Of a stretch of 64,000 nt of DNA, positions 56,770-64,000 are shown in pieces (position 1 is the first letter of the stretch; each line of letters starts with the position of its first letter). The DNA is from Flexivirga alba. GTDB taxonomy: Bacteria; Actinomycetota; Actinomycetes; Actinomycetales; Dermatophilaceae. Below the pieces are notes generated by a model that made no database searches, was not told the origin of the DNA, and saw only the letters and a program-made list of their open reading frames with translations. The stretch lies in contig NZ_JBHSWH010000001.1 in the NCBI RefSeq assembly GCF_042661025.1, positions 2,294,001 to 2,358,000 on the forward strand, in the 5' to 3' direction. A program made the translations under genes and the position numbers.

Positions 56770-57699
56770 ATGGTGATCGTGTCGCTGCCGGAGGAAAACT
56801 GGGTTGCTGCGCTCGCGGATGTCGAGGGCCTCGAGCCGGTGCTGTGGGACATGACGGATGCTCCGCCGCGTGGCGACATCGCGGTGGTCGTGCCGCCATA
56901 CATGAGCAATCCGAAGCGGCTGGCTCGGCTGGCGGAGCTGCCGCAGTTGCGTGCGGTGCAGCTGGTGACGGCCGGATTCGAGCACGCGGTGCCCTACCTG
57001 CCGGCCGGCGTCGAACTCGCCAACGGGCGGGGCATTCACGACACGTCGACCGCGGAGCTCGCGGTGGGGCTGGCGATCGCCGCGCAGCGCGGCATACCGC
57101 AGGCGGTGCGTGCACAAGGCGATGGCGAGTGGTTGCGGCTGGCCGGTATGCCGTCGCTCGCCGACCGGCACGCGCTGATCATCGGGTATGGCTCGATCGG
57201 TGTCGCGATCGCGAAACGCCTGCTGGCGATGGAGGTTTCGGTCACGGCCGTGGCGTCCAAGGCACGCGCGGGGGACGACCTGGTCGAGCAGGTCCACGGC
57301 ATCAACGAGTTGCCCGCGCTGTTGCCGGAGCACGATGTCGTCTTCCTCATCCTCCCGCTTACTGAAGCCACTCATCACTTGGTCGATGCGGATTTCCTGG
57401 CCCGTATGCCGCGAAACTCGCTGCTGGTCAATGTCGCTCGTGGCGGCATCGTCGACACCGATGCCCTCGTCGAGGCATGCGCTGCGGGACAGGTGCGAGC
57501 TGCCCTGGACGTGACCGATCCCGAACCGTTGCCACCCGCGCATCCCTTGTGGCACACCGACGGCGTGCTCATCACGCCGCACGTCGGAGGGGCGTCAACT
57601 GCGTTCGAGCCGAGGGCGCTGCGGCTGCTGCGCGAGGAGCTCGCACAGTTCGCCGCGGGCGCGCCGTTGCGGAACGTCGTCGCCACCGGGTCGAGATGA
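56770..57699 (+). CDS. D-2-hydroxyacid dehydrogenase
   Basis: A 309-aa NAD(P)-dependent oxidoreductase. The Rossmann motif is LIIGYGSIGVAIAKRL; the catalytic Arg is in LLVNVARGGIVDTDAL, Glu in DVTDPEPLPPAHPLW and His in ITPHVGGASTAF. The substrate could be a 2-keto acid such as glyoxylate, hydroxypyruvate or phenylpyruvate. The sixA gene follows 12 nt later. Confidence 0.9.
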   Translation: MVIVSLPEENWVAALADVEGLEPVLWDMTDAPPRGDIAVVVPPYMSNPKRLARLAELPQLRAVQLVTAGFEHAVPYLPAGVELANGRGIHDTSTAELAVGLAIAAQRGIPQAVRAQGDGEWLRLAGMPSLADRHALIIGYGSIGVAIAKRLLAMEVSVTAVASKARAGDDLVEQVHGINELPALLPEHDVVFLILPLTEATHHLVDADFLARMPRNSLLVNVARGGIVDTDALVEACAAGQVRAALDVTDPEPLPPAHPLWHTDGVLITPHVGGASTAFEPRALRLLREELAQFAAGAPLRNVVATGSR

Positions 57700-57711
57700 A
57701 ATGCTTGGGGC

Positions 57712-58236
57712 ATGACCTCAGCCATCCGTCAGCTGATTCTCGTCCGGCACGCCAAGGCGGCCGATCCCGGCACCGGGACCGACCATGACCGGCCGCTCAC
57801 GGACCGTGGACATGCCGATGCGAAGGTGCTCGGCGAATGGTTCAAGGAGCAGCGGCTGCGCCCCGACCTCGTCTTGTGTTCGACGGCCGTTCGCACCCGC
57901 GAGACGTGGGCGGACATCGTCGCGAGCAGCGGCCTCGGGGCGCTCGTCGCGAACGACCAGCGCATCTACAACGCCTCCGTCGAGCGACTTCTCGGAGTCA
58001 TCGAGGACGAAGGTCCCCCGTCGCACTCGATCGCGCTCGTGGGGCACGCCCCCGGCATACCCGGTCTTGCGGCCACGTTGACGGAGGGTGTCGAGGCCGA
58101 CCCGGAGGGGCCGTCGTTCGAAGACGACTGGCCGACCTGCACGGCGGCGGTCCTGGAGATCAGCGTCCCCTGGAAGAAGCTCGGGCCGGGCACGGGGCGG
58201 CTGGTTTCGGTGCACACAGCACGCGCGTCCGAGTAA
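57712..58236 (+). CDS. SixA-type histidine phosphatase
   Basis: A 174-aa phosphatase of the phosphoglycerate mutase superfamily. The catalytic RHA motif is LILVRHAKAADPG, a second catalytic Arg lies in STAVRTRETW and the second His in ALVGHAPGIPGLA. SixA proteins remove phosphate from phosphohistidine proteins; the actinobacterial target is unknown. ATG 57712 follows the dehydrogenase stop by 12 nt. Confidence 0.87.
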   Translation: MTSAIRQLILVRHAKAADPGTGTDHDRPLTDRGHADAKVLGEWFKEQRLRPDLVLCSTAVRTRETWADIVASSGLGALVANDQRIYNASVERLLGVIEDEGPPSHSIALVGHAPGIPGLAATLTEGVEADPEGPSFEDDWPTCTAAVLEISVPWKKLGPGTGRLVSVHTARASE

Positions 58237-58239
58237 TGG

Positions 58240-58269
58240 GACTCCTGTCCCAATCCGTGGACAGGAGTC
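58240..58269. promoter_or_regulatory. Palindrome between sixA and ilvD (operator or terminator)
   Basis: gactcctgtcc (58240-58250) and ggacaggagtc (58259-58269) are a perfect 11-bp inverted repeat with an 8-bp spacer. It starts just after the sixA stop and ends 1 bp before the ilvD -10 box, so it covers the ilvD -35 region. It could be a regulator site for ilvD or the sixA terminator; there is no T tract. Confidence 0.6.
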
Positions 58270-58270
58270 G

Positions 58271-58276
58271 TAGTCT
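58271..58276 (+). promoter_or_regulatory. -10 box of ilvD, leaderless
   Basis: TAGTCT with a 6-nt spacer (ggggcc) before ATG 58283. Confidence 0.55.
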
Positions 58277-58282
58277 GGGGCC

Positions 58283-60133
58283 ATGCCAGAACTGAGGTCT
58301 CGGACAACCACGGTCGGTCGTGCAGCATCGGGCGCTCGCTCGCTCTGGCGTGCAACCGGCATGACCGACAGCGATTTCGGCAAGCCGATCGTCGCGATTG
58401 CGAATTCATACACCCAGTTCGTGCCCGGTCACGTGCACCTGAAGAACATGGGCGAGATCGTCGCCGAGGGAGTGCGTGCGGCCGGCGGGGTGGCGCGTGA
58501 ATTCCACACCATCGCGGTCGACGACGGCATCGCGATGGGCCACGGCGGCATGCTCTACTCGCTGCCCAGCCGCGAGATCATCGCGGACTCGGTCGAATAC
58601 ATGGTCAACGCACATACCGCCGACGCGCTGGTGTGCATCTCCAACTGCGACAAGATCACGCCGGGCATGCTGAACGCCGCGATGCGACTCAACATCCCGA
58701 CCGTGTTCGTGTCCGGTGGCCCGATGGAGGCCGGCAAGACGGTCTCGGTCAACGGTGTGGTCCACCCGTCGTCGGACCTGATCACCTCGATCTCCGCTTC
58801 GGCCGATGAAAATGTCGATGAGGACGCGCTGGCCGCGATCGAGAACTCCGCCTGCCCCACCTGCGGCAGTTGCTCGGGGATGTTCACCGCCAACTCGATG
58901 AACTGCCTGACCGAGGCACTCGGCCTCGCGTTGCCGGGCAACGGCTCGACGCTGGCGACGCATGCGTTCCGGCGCAGCCTGTTCGAGCGCGCCGGCTCGG
59001 TCGTGGTCGACCTGGCCAAGCGCTACTACCACGACGACGACCACTCGGTGTTGCCGCGCAACATCGCGACGTCGGCGGCTTTCCGCAACGCGATGGCACT
59101 GGATGTCGCGATGGGCGGGTCCACCAACACCGTGCTGCACATCCTCGCCGCGGCTCAGGAAGGTGAGGTCAAGGACTTCGACCTGGCCATGATCGACGAG
59201 ATCAGTCGTCGGGTGCCCTGCCTGGCCAAGGTCGCGCCGAACTCGTTCTTCCACATGGAGGACGTCCACCGCGCGGGCGGCATACCGGCCATCCTCGGTG
59301 AATTGCGTCGTGCGGGCCTGCTCGAAACCGACGTCAGCACAGTGCATTCGCCGTCGTTCGAACAGTGGCTGGACGACTGGGACATCCGCTCCGGTAAGGC
59401 CACCGACGAGGCACTGGAGCTCTTCCACGCGGCGCCCGGCGGCGTGCGCACCGTCGAACCCTTCTCGACCGAGAACGTCTGGTCCGAGCTGGACACCGAC
59501 GCCGAGAACGGCTGCATCCACGACAAGGAGCACGCCTACACGACCGAAGGTGGCCTGGCCATCCTGCGCGGCAATCTCGCGGTCGACGGCGCCGTCATCA
59601 AGACGGCGGGCGTCGATGAGGACCTCTGGCACTTCCAGGGTCCCGCGCGAGTCGTCGAGTCGCAGGAGGACGCGGTCAACGTCATCCTCAACAAGATCAT
59701 CCAGCCTGGTGAGGTCCTCGTGGTGCGCTACGAAGGCCCGGCCGGCGGCCCCGGCATGCAGGAGATGCTGCACCCGACCGCGTTCATGAAGGGGACCGGC
59801 ATGGGCAAGAAGTGCGCCCTGGTCACCGATGGTCGCTTCTCGGGCGGATCCAGTGGGTTGTGCATCGGGCACGTCTCACCGGAGGCCGCGGCCGGTGGCG
59901 CGATCGGCTTGGCGCGCGACGGTGACATGATCCTGATCGACGTTCCCAAGCGGATCCTGTCTCTGCAGGTCGACGACGCGGAGTTGCAGCGTCGTCGCGA
60001 GGAGATGCAGGCCGCCGACCAGCCGTGGCAGCCCAAGAGTCGTGAGCGGGTCGTCAGCAAGGCGCTGTGGGCGTATGCCGCCATGGCGACCTCGGCCGAT
60101 CGTGGCGCCGTGCGCGAGCTGCCGGGTAGCTGA
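58283..60133 (+). CDS. ilvD: Dihydroxy-acid dehydratase
   Basis: Converts dihydroxy acids to 2-keto acids in the valine, leucine and isoleucine pathway. It is 616 aa, full length. Cluster ligands lie in LVCISNCDKITPGML and SACPTCGSCSGMFTANSMNC; the C-terminal KKCALVTDGRFSGGSSGLCI is the family signature. Starts at ATG 58283 with TAGTCT 6 nt upstream. It ends 18 nt before the convergent SDR gene. Other ilv genes are not in this window. Confidence 0.96.
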   Translation: MPELRSRTTTVGRAASGARSLWRATGMTDSDFGKPIVAIANSYTQFVPGHVHLKNMGEIVAEGVRAAGGVAREFHTIAVDDGIAMGHGGMLYSLPSREIIADSVEYMVNAHTADALVCISNCDKITPGMLNAAMRLNIPTVFVSGGPMEAGKTVSVNGVVHPSSDLITSISASADENVDEDALAAIENSACPTCGSCSGMFTANSMNCLTEALGLALPGNGSTLATHAFRRSLFERAGSVVVDLAKRYYHDDDHSVLPRNIATSAAFRNAMALDVAMGGSTNTVLHILAAAQEGEVKDFDLAMIDEISRRVPCLAKVAPNSFFHMEDVHRAGGIPAILGELRRAGLLETDVSTVHSPSFEQWLDDWDIRSGKATDEALELFHAAPGGVRTVEPFSTENVWSELDTDAENGCIHDKEHAYTTEGGLAILRGNLAVDGAVIKTAGVDEDLWHFQGPARVVESQEDAVNVILNKIIQPGEVLVVRYEGPAGGPGMQEMLHPTAFMKGTGMGKKCALVTDGRFSGGSSGLCIGHVSPEAAAGGAIGLARDGDMILIDVPKRILSLQVDDAELQRRREEMQAADQPWQPKSRERVVSKALWAYAAMATSADRGAVRELPGS

Positions 60134-60151
60134 CCGTCGCTGCGCGGCTTC

Positions 60152-60925
60152 TCAGTGGGTGCCGGTGATGCCCCCGTCGACAGGAATATCAGCGCCGTTG
60201 ATGTACCCGGCCTCGTCGCTGACCAAGAATCCGGTGAGTGCCGCGATCTCTTGGGCGCGGCCGAGTCGGCCTTGCGGGTTCGGCGCGTAATCCGCCACGA
60301 GCGCTGCCTCGATCTCCTCCCAGCTGCGACCAGCGGCGTCCGGTCGGCTCATGAACAGTTGCCGCATCGCCGGTGTGAGTATGACGCCCGGGCTGACCAT
60401 GTTGACGGTCACTCCCGGGGCGACGGCGGTGCGAGCGAGGCTGATCGTCGCGTTGGCGAGCGCGGCCTTTGCGGCGGAGTATTCGATCATCGTAGGGATC
60501 GGCGTCCGGGTCGCCCGCGTGCCGATGAAGACCACCCGACCGAAGCCGCGCTCACGCATCGGGGCCAACGCCGCGGTCGCGAATTGGATCGCCGACACGA
60601 CATTGGTCTGGTAGGCCGACTCCCAATCTGCAGGCGTTGCAGTGTCATACGTGTGCTCGGCGTACGGGCCGGCGCAGTGGACCAGAATGTCGAAGTCACC
60701 GGTGCCGACCTGGGTCGCCAAGGCCCGGACCTCATCGGGCCGCGAGACATCACCGTGCAGCGTCTCGACGTCGCCATCGAGTGATTCCGCTGCAGCTGCT
60801 GCGGATTCGCGAGTGCGCCCGTGCACGGTGACGGTCATCCCGCGGTGCAGCAGGTCCTGGGCCACGGCATACCCGATGCCGGAGGTGCTCGCGGTGATCA
60901 GCGCTCGACGAGTTCGGTCAACCAT
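60152..60925 (-). CDS. Short-chain dehydrogenase/reductase
   Basis: A 257-aa NAD(P)-dependent SDR. The cofactor motif is ITASTSGIGYAV, a variant of TGxxxGIG; the NNAG strand is VHCAGPYAEH. The catalytic Tyr and Lys are in EYSAAKAAL and the end GYINGADIPVDGGITG is typical. The catalytic Ser region reads VVFIGTRATRTP, with Thr where Ser is usual. The start at ATG 60925 is set by TACCGT 6 nt upstream. Substrate unknown. Confidence 0.88.
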   Translation of the reverse strand: MVDRTRRALITASTSGIGYAVAQDLLHRGMTVTVHGRTRESAAAAAESLDGDVETLHGDVSRPDEVRALATQVGTGDFDILVHCAGPYAEHTYDTATPADWESAYQTNVVSAIQFATAALAPMRERGFGRVVFIGTRATRTPIPTMIEYSAAKAALANATISLARTAVAPGVTVNMVSPGVILTPAMRQLFMSRPDAAGRSWEEIEAALVADYAPNPQGRLGRAQEIAALTGFLVSDEAGYINGADIPVDGGITGTH

Positions 60926-60931
60926 GGCTAG

Positions 60932-60937
60932 ACGGTA
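60932..60937 (-). promoter_or_regulatory. -10 box of a leaderless promoter, SDR gene
   Basis: TACCGT on the minus strand with a 6-nt spacer before ATG 60925. Confidence 0.5.
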
Positions 60938-60970
60938 TGACGAGGGTGCGACGGTGGGTCGGCTTTCGGG

Positions 60971-61431
60971 TCAGAGTTCGAGCTTCATCATCCGGTCGGT
61001 GGTGACGAAGCCGAGCGACTCATAGAGGTTGATCGCGACGTCGTTGCCGCCGAAGACGTGCAGCGCAAGAGCGCGAAAACCGTTGTCACGGGACCATTTC
61101 GCGGCTTCCTGCATGAGCGCACGACCGTAGCCCTTGCCGCGCTCGCTCGGCTCCACGTCGATTGCCCAGATGAACGCGACGTCCTTGCTGTCGGCACGCG
61201 GCGCCATCCACAAGCGACCCACGCTGCTGCCGGCATCGTCGATGGCGATCAACACCTCGTGGCCGGGGAGAGCCGGCCACGGGGAAAGAGCTGTGCAGTC
61301 TCCTGCTCGGCCTGTCGGAAGGCCTCGTCGAGCGGGACTCCGCCGTTCGTGTGCTTGTCCTCGGCGTACGCCCGCATGGACGTCTCGATGTAGCCCGGCA
61401 GTTCGTCATCGGTGATCGGTCGTACGCGCAT
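60971..61431 (-). CDS. GNAT-family acetyltransferase (frameshifted)
   Basis: Starts MRVRPITDDELPGYIETSM and breaks at 61263-61268: PRGRLSPG continues in the next frame as HEVLIAIDDAGSSVGRLWMA and then VEPSERGKGYGRALMQEAAK (acetyl-CoA loop) and NLYESLGFVTTDRMMKLEL. One added G gives 153 aa, a normal GNAT length. TAAGGT lies 7 nt before ATG 61431. The SDR gene lies 45 nt downstream on the same strand. Substrate unknown. Confidence 0.82.
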
Positions 61432-61438
61432 GCTCGGC

Positions 61439-61444
61439 ACCTTA
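61439..61444 (-). promoter_or_regulatory. -10 box of a leaderless promoter, GNAT gene
   Basis: TAAGGT on the minus strand with a 7-nt spacer before ATG 61431. Confidence 0.5.
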
Positions 61445-61650
61445 ACGGGTGTGGCTGCTGTGACGAATGACACAAATCTGGGCAATACCGGCCCCGAATG
61501 TCTCAAAGTGATAACGAAGACTTCCAGTGCAAACCCGGGCAGTGCGAGTATCGTCGACATGTCGACAATCTGTCGTCGTCGCTGGTCAGCGGTGCTTTGA
61601 GAGGAGTTTGACCGTCCTTGACTGACCATGACCGCCCCCAAAACCTGTGA

Positions 61651-61679
61651 TTGAGATGTGCCGAACGGCGACATAGCCT
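61651..61679 (+). promoter_or_regulatory. Sigma-70-type promoter of the ehu-like operon
   Basis: TTGAGA (61651-61656), a 17-bp spacer, then TAGCCT (61674-61679). The predicted transcript starts near 61686, giving a leader of about 60 nt before ATG 61746. Confidence 0.65.
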
Positions 61680-61745
61680 CCAGAGGTCCGATTCTCCGGA
61701 GGTGCGTTCGGCGTGGCTCCCCGTGTGTCGAAAGGCCCCAGAAAC

Positions 61746-62651
61746 ATGAGACTGCGTACACGACGTGCAACCGCCGCTGCTGCTGTGCTGACAGCGGGCG
61801 CGCTCGCCCTTTCCGGCTGCGGTGGTTCCAGCGGCGGCTCCGGTGGCAGCGGCACCACGGTGTCCTCACTGAAGAAGGCCGGCAAGGTCGTCGTCGGCAT
61901 CAACGGGGAGAACCCCTACAGCTTCATCGGCAAGGACGGGAAGCCGGATGGCGCGACGATCGCGCTGGACAAAGCGGTGTACAAGAAGCTGGGCATCAAC
62001 ACGGTCGAGGCCAAGAAGGTCGAGTGGGACGCACTGATCCCCGGCCTCAACTCCGGACAGTACGACGAGGTCAGCGCCGGTATGTCGATCCTGCCGGACC
62101 GCTGCAAGAAGGCAGCCTTCAGCTACCCCGAGATCACTTACGAGACAGCGCTCCTGGTGCCCAAGGGCAACCCGAAGAATCTGCACACGATGCAGGACCT
62201 GAAGACCAAGAAGGTCAACCTGGTCACCGAGAACGGCGCCATCGAGCAGGGCTACGCCAAGACGATGGGCATCCAGACCCAGACCGTCGGCTCCCCGGAG
62301 GAGGGCCTGCAGGCGGTCGAGAACGGCCAGGCCGATGTGTTTGCGCTGACCGCGATCTCGCTACGCACTCTGGTCAAGACGCAGAAGGCCGAAGGCAAGG
62401 TCGAGGTCACCAAGGCCTTCACCGCTTCGGTCGGCGGCAAGCTGCAAATCGGTGCCGGCGCCGCGGTCTTCCGCAAGAGCGACAAGTCCTTGCTTGCGGC
62501 ATACAACAAGGAACTCAAGAAGATCATCGACGACCCGAAGCAGTTCAACGCTGTGGTCGGTAAGTACGGCTTCACCGAGGCCGAGCGTCCCCAGGGCAAG
62601 ACCACCGACACCGCCTACTTGTGCTCCGGCAAGCTGCCGGACGCGAAGTAG
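61746..62651 (+). CDS. ABC transporter substrate-binding lipoprotein, EhuB-like
   Basis: A 301-aa family 3 binding protein with signal peptide and lipobox (AGALALSGC) and a Gly/Ser linker. The fold shows VVVGINGENPYSFIGKDGKP, WDALIPGLNSGQYDEVSAGM, ILPDRCKKAAFSYPEI and a TENGAIEQGYAKTMGI stretch, close to ectoine/hydroxyectoine binding protein EhuB; other amino acid-type ligands remain possible. ATG 61746 is preferred to GTG 61713. First gene of the operon. Confidence 0.82.
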   Translation: MRLRTRRATAAAAVLTAGALALSGCGGSSGGSGGSGTTVSSLKKAGKVVVGINGENPYSFIGKDGKPDGATIALDKAVYKKLGINTVEAKKVEWDALIPGLNSGQYDEVSAGMSILPDRCKKAAFSYPEITYETALLVPKGNPKNLHTMQDLKTKKVNLVTENGAIEQGYAKTMGIQTQTVGSPEEGLQAVENGQADVFALTAISLRTLVKTQKAEGKVEVTKAFTASVGGKLQIGAGAAVFRKSDKSLLAAYNKELKKIIDDPKQFNAVVGKYGFTEAERPQGKTTDTAYLCSGKLPDAK

Positions 62652-62678
62652 TGATCGGACGATCGAAGGGCGCTGACC

Positions 62679-63416
62679 GTGCCTGATCTGTCATCCATTG
62701 CTCCGTCCGGCGTCGTCAGCACCCTGCAGGACAACTGGCACAACCTGTTGGACGGTCTGCGCGTCACCCTCGAGCTCTCGGTGTTCGGTGGCGCGCTCGC
62801 CTTCGTCGTCGCCGTGCTGCTCGGGCTGGCCTCGATCTCCCGGTTCGCTGTGCTGCGCGGCATCTCGCGGGTCATTGTGGAGTTCTTCCGCGGGACCTCC
62901 CTGGTGGTGCAGCTGTTCTTCCTCGCCTATGTGACGCCGGTGGCGTTCGGCTGGGGATCGCACCTGTTGCTCTTCGGCATCGTCGCGCTCGGTCTCAATT
63001 ACGGCGCCTACGGCTCCGAGGTTGTCCGCGGTTCACTGAATGCCGTGCCGCCCGGACAGTGGGAGACCACGACTGCGCTCTCCATGCCGTGGATCACCAA
63101 GATCCGTCGAATCATCTGGCCACAGGCCTGGGCTCTCATGCTGCCCGGCCTCAACAACCTGATGGTCATGCTGGTCAAGGGGACCGCGATCGCCTACTTC
63201 ATCGGCCTGTATGACCTGACCTATGTCAGTGATGAGCTGCGCAAGGGCGGTGCCGACATGTGGACCGTCTATGGGATCGCGTTCGTCATCTATTACTTCG
63301 CGGCGCTCGCTTTCTCGGCCGTGTTGCGCCGGCTCGAAGTGCGCGCACAGCGGCGGCTGGGCATCCGACCGTCCAAGTCCAGAACCACTCGCGCGACGGC
63401 AGAGGCGGTGGCGTGA
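62679..63416 (+). CDS. ABC transporter permease, EhuC-like
   Basis: A 245-aa polar amino acid-type (HisMQ family) permease with about five helices. VEFFRGTSLVVQLFFLAYV and the ATPase-contact region SLNAVPPGQWETTTALSMPW are typical. GTG 62679 follows the binding-protein gene by 27 nt; AAGGGCGC lies upstream. Its stop overlaps the next start (TGATG). Confidence 0.87.
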   Translation: MPDLSSIAPSGVVSTLQDNWHNLLDGLRVTLELSVFGGALAFVVAVLLGLASISRFAVLRGISRVIVEFFRGTSLVVQLFFLAYVTPVAFGWGSHLLLFGIVALGLNYGAYGSEVVRGSLNAVPPGQWETTTALSMPWITKIRRIIWPQAWALMLPGLNNLMVMLVKGTAIAYFIGLYDLTYVSDELRKGGADMWTVYGIAFVIYYFAALAFSAVLRRLEVRAQRRLGIRPSKSRTTRATAEAVA

Positions 63417-64000
63417 TGCACGCGTCAGTGACCTGGGACTGGAGCATCGCCCACCAGGCGTTCCCCGATCTGCTCAAGGCCTTCCTGCAGGTGACGCTCG
63501 TCGTCACCGTGGCTGCCTCGATCCTGTCGGCGATCCTCGGGCTGGTCTGGGCGATCGCGCTGCGTGAACTACCCGTCGTGCTCAGCAGACTGCTCGGGTG
63601 GCTGCTGGGCGTCATACGTATGACGCCCCTGCCGCTGCAACTGCTGATCGTGACCTACGGAATCGTCACCCCTCGGGGCTGGCTGGCGCATCTCAACGGT
63701 CCGGACCAGTTGCGGCATCGGTTGATGATCGTCGGCATCGTGGTCTTCGCGGTGCACTACTCGACCTACATGGCCGAGTCCTACCGTGCGGGCATCGAGT
63801 CGTTGCCGAAGGGGCAATGGGAGGCGGCGACCGCGTTGTCGCTGCCGACGAAGCGGACCTGGCGGGCGGTGATCGTGCCGCAAGCACTGCGCGCCACGCT
63901 GCCGTCACTGGGCAACTGGGCGATCGCGATGTTCAAGGACACGCCCTACCTGCTCGCGATCAGCCTTGCCGAGATGGTGTCCGAGGCCCGACGCATCGGT
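63416..64000 (+). CDS. ABC transporter permease, EhuD-like (partial, runs off the window)
   Basis: Starts MHASVTWDWSIAHQAFPDLL at ATG 63416, overlapping the EhuC-like stop, and stays open for 195 codons to the window edge. Helices and the LPKGQWEAATALSLPTKRTW contact loop mark a second HisMQ-type permease. MFKDTPYLLAISLAEMV near the edge is a family block. An ATPase gene is expected just beyond 64000. Confidence 0.88.
   Translation, partial: MHASVTWDWSIAHQAFPDLLKAFLQVTLVVTVAASILSAILGLVWAIALRELPVVLSRLLGWLLGVIRMTPLPLQLLIVTYGIVTPRGWLAHLNGPDQLRHRLMIVGIVVFAVHYSTYMAESYRAGIESLPKGQWEAATALSLPTKRTWRAVIVPQALRATLPSLGNWAIAMFKDTPYLLAISLAEMVSEARRIG

Larger units (their letters stand above)
61432..61745. 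other. Divergent intergenic region before the ABC operon
   Basis: About 314 bp without a gene. It is clearly less G+C-rich than its surroundings (gtgataacgaagacttcc, gacgaatgacacaaatctg) and holds divergent promoters. I see no riboswitch or RNA gene; short open frames here look accidental. Confidence 0.65.

Noticed and set aside
63612..63625. Palindrome gtcatacgtatgac as an operator
   Set aside because: It lies inside a permease coding region and is two back-to-back copies of the window-wide GTATGNC motif.

Overview
The window is chromosomal DNA from a high-G+C actinobacterium. The GlgE alpha-glucan pathway, a septum-formation-type lipoprotein, GatCAB, an NAD-dependent ligase next to GatCAB, many GTG starts and many leaderless promoters (TANNNT 6-8 nt before the start codon) point to Micrococcales, perhaps Dermacoccaceae or Intrasporangiaceae. 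The family is inference. There are no rRNA or tRNA genes, phage genes, IS elements or CRISPR arrays that I can recognise. Most of it is ordinary core metabolism.

Layout. 1-4.3 kb: an aldo/keto reductase, then a membrane redox chain (Ser-rich anchor protein, ApbE, ferric-reductase-like protein, NuoF-like protein, ferredoxin). 4.4-8.4 kb: an esterase/ATP-grasp pair of unknown pathway, two P-loop kinases and a VapBC toxin-antitoxin pair. 8.4-22.6 kb and 34.9-37.1 kb: alpha-glucan and trehalose metabolism (pgm, glgB, mak, treS, glgE, glgP, glgX), with a secreted S53 protease in between. 23-27 kb: PoxB-like enzyme, FMN glutamate-synthase-like protein and two membrane proteins. 27.2-34.8 kb: a LacI-controlled beta-glycoside operon (regulator, ABC binding protein, two permeases, GH5-like and GH1 hydrolases). 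37-46 kb: YbjN protein, etfBA, lipoproteins, cysteine desulfurase, mnmA, MetE-like protein. 46-56 kb: ligA, small proteins, gatCAB. 56-61 kb: GNAT proteins, dehydrogenase, SixA phosphatase, ilvD, SDR. 61.7-64 kb: an ectoine-type ABC uptake operon cut by the window end.

How the genes work together. TreS turns trehalose into maltose, Mak phosphorylates it, GlgE adds maltose units to a glucan and GlgB branches it; GlgP and GlgX break the glucan down and Pgm links it to glycolysis. The LacI operon imports a beta-linked oligosaccharide and cleaves it in the cytosol. Cysteine desulfurase and MnmA act together in tRNA 2-thiolation. GatCAB makes Gln-tRNA and/or Asn-tRNA.

Three things stand out beyond the genes. 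(1) The octamer GTATGNCG / CGNCATAC occurs far more often than base composition predicts, in every reading frame and on both strands, even forcing the rare Ile codon ATA. (2) Three gene junctions carry nested inverted repeats with the same A-A'-a'-a layout but unrelated sequences, and two dispersed intergenic repeat families sit at gene 3' ends. (3) At least eleven genes are broken by a one-base shift, nearly always at a G or C run, which looks like systematic sequence error rather than gene decay.
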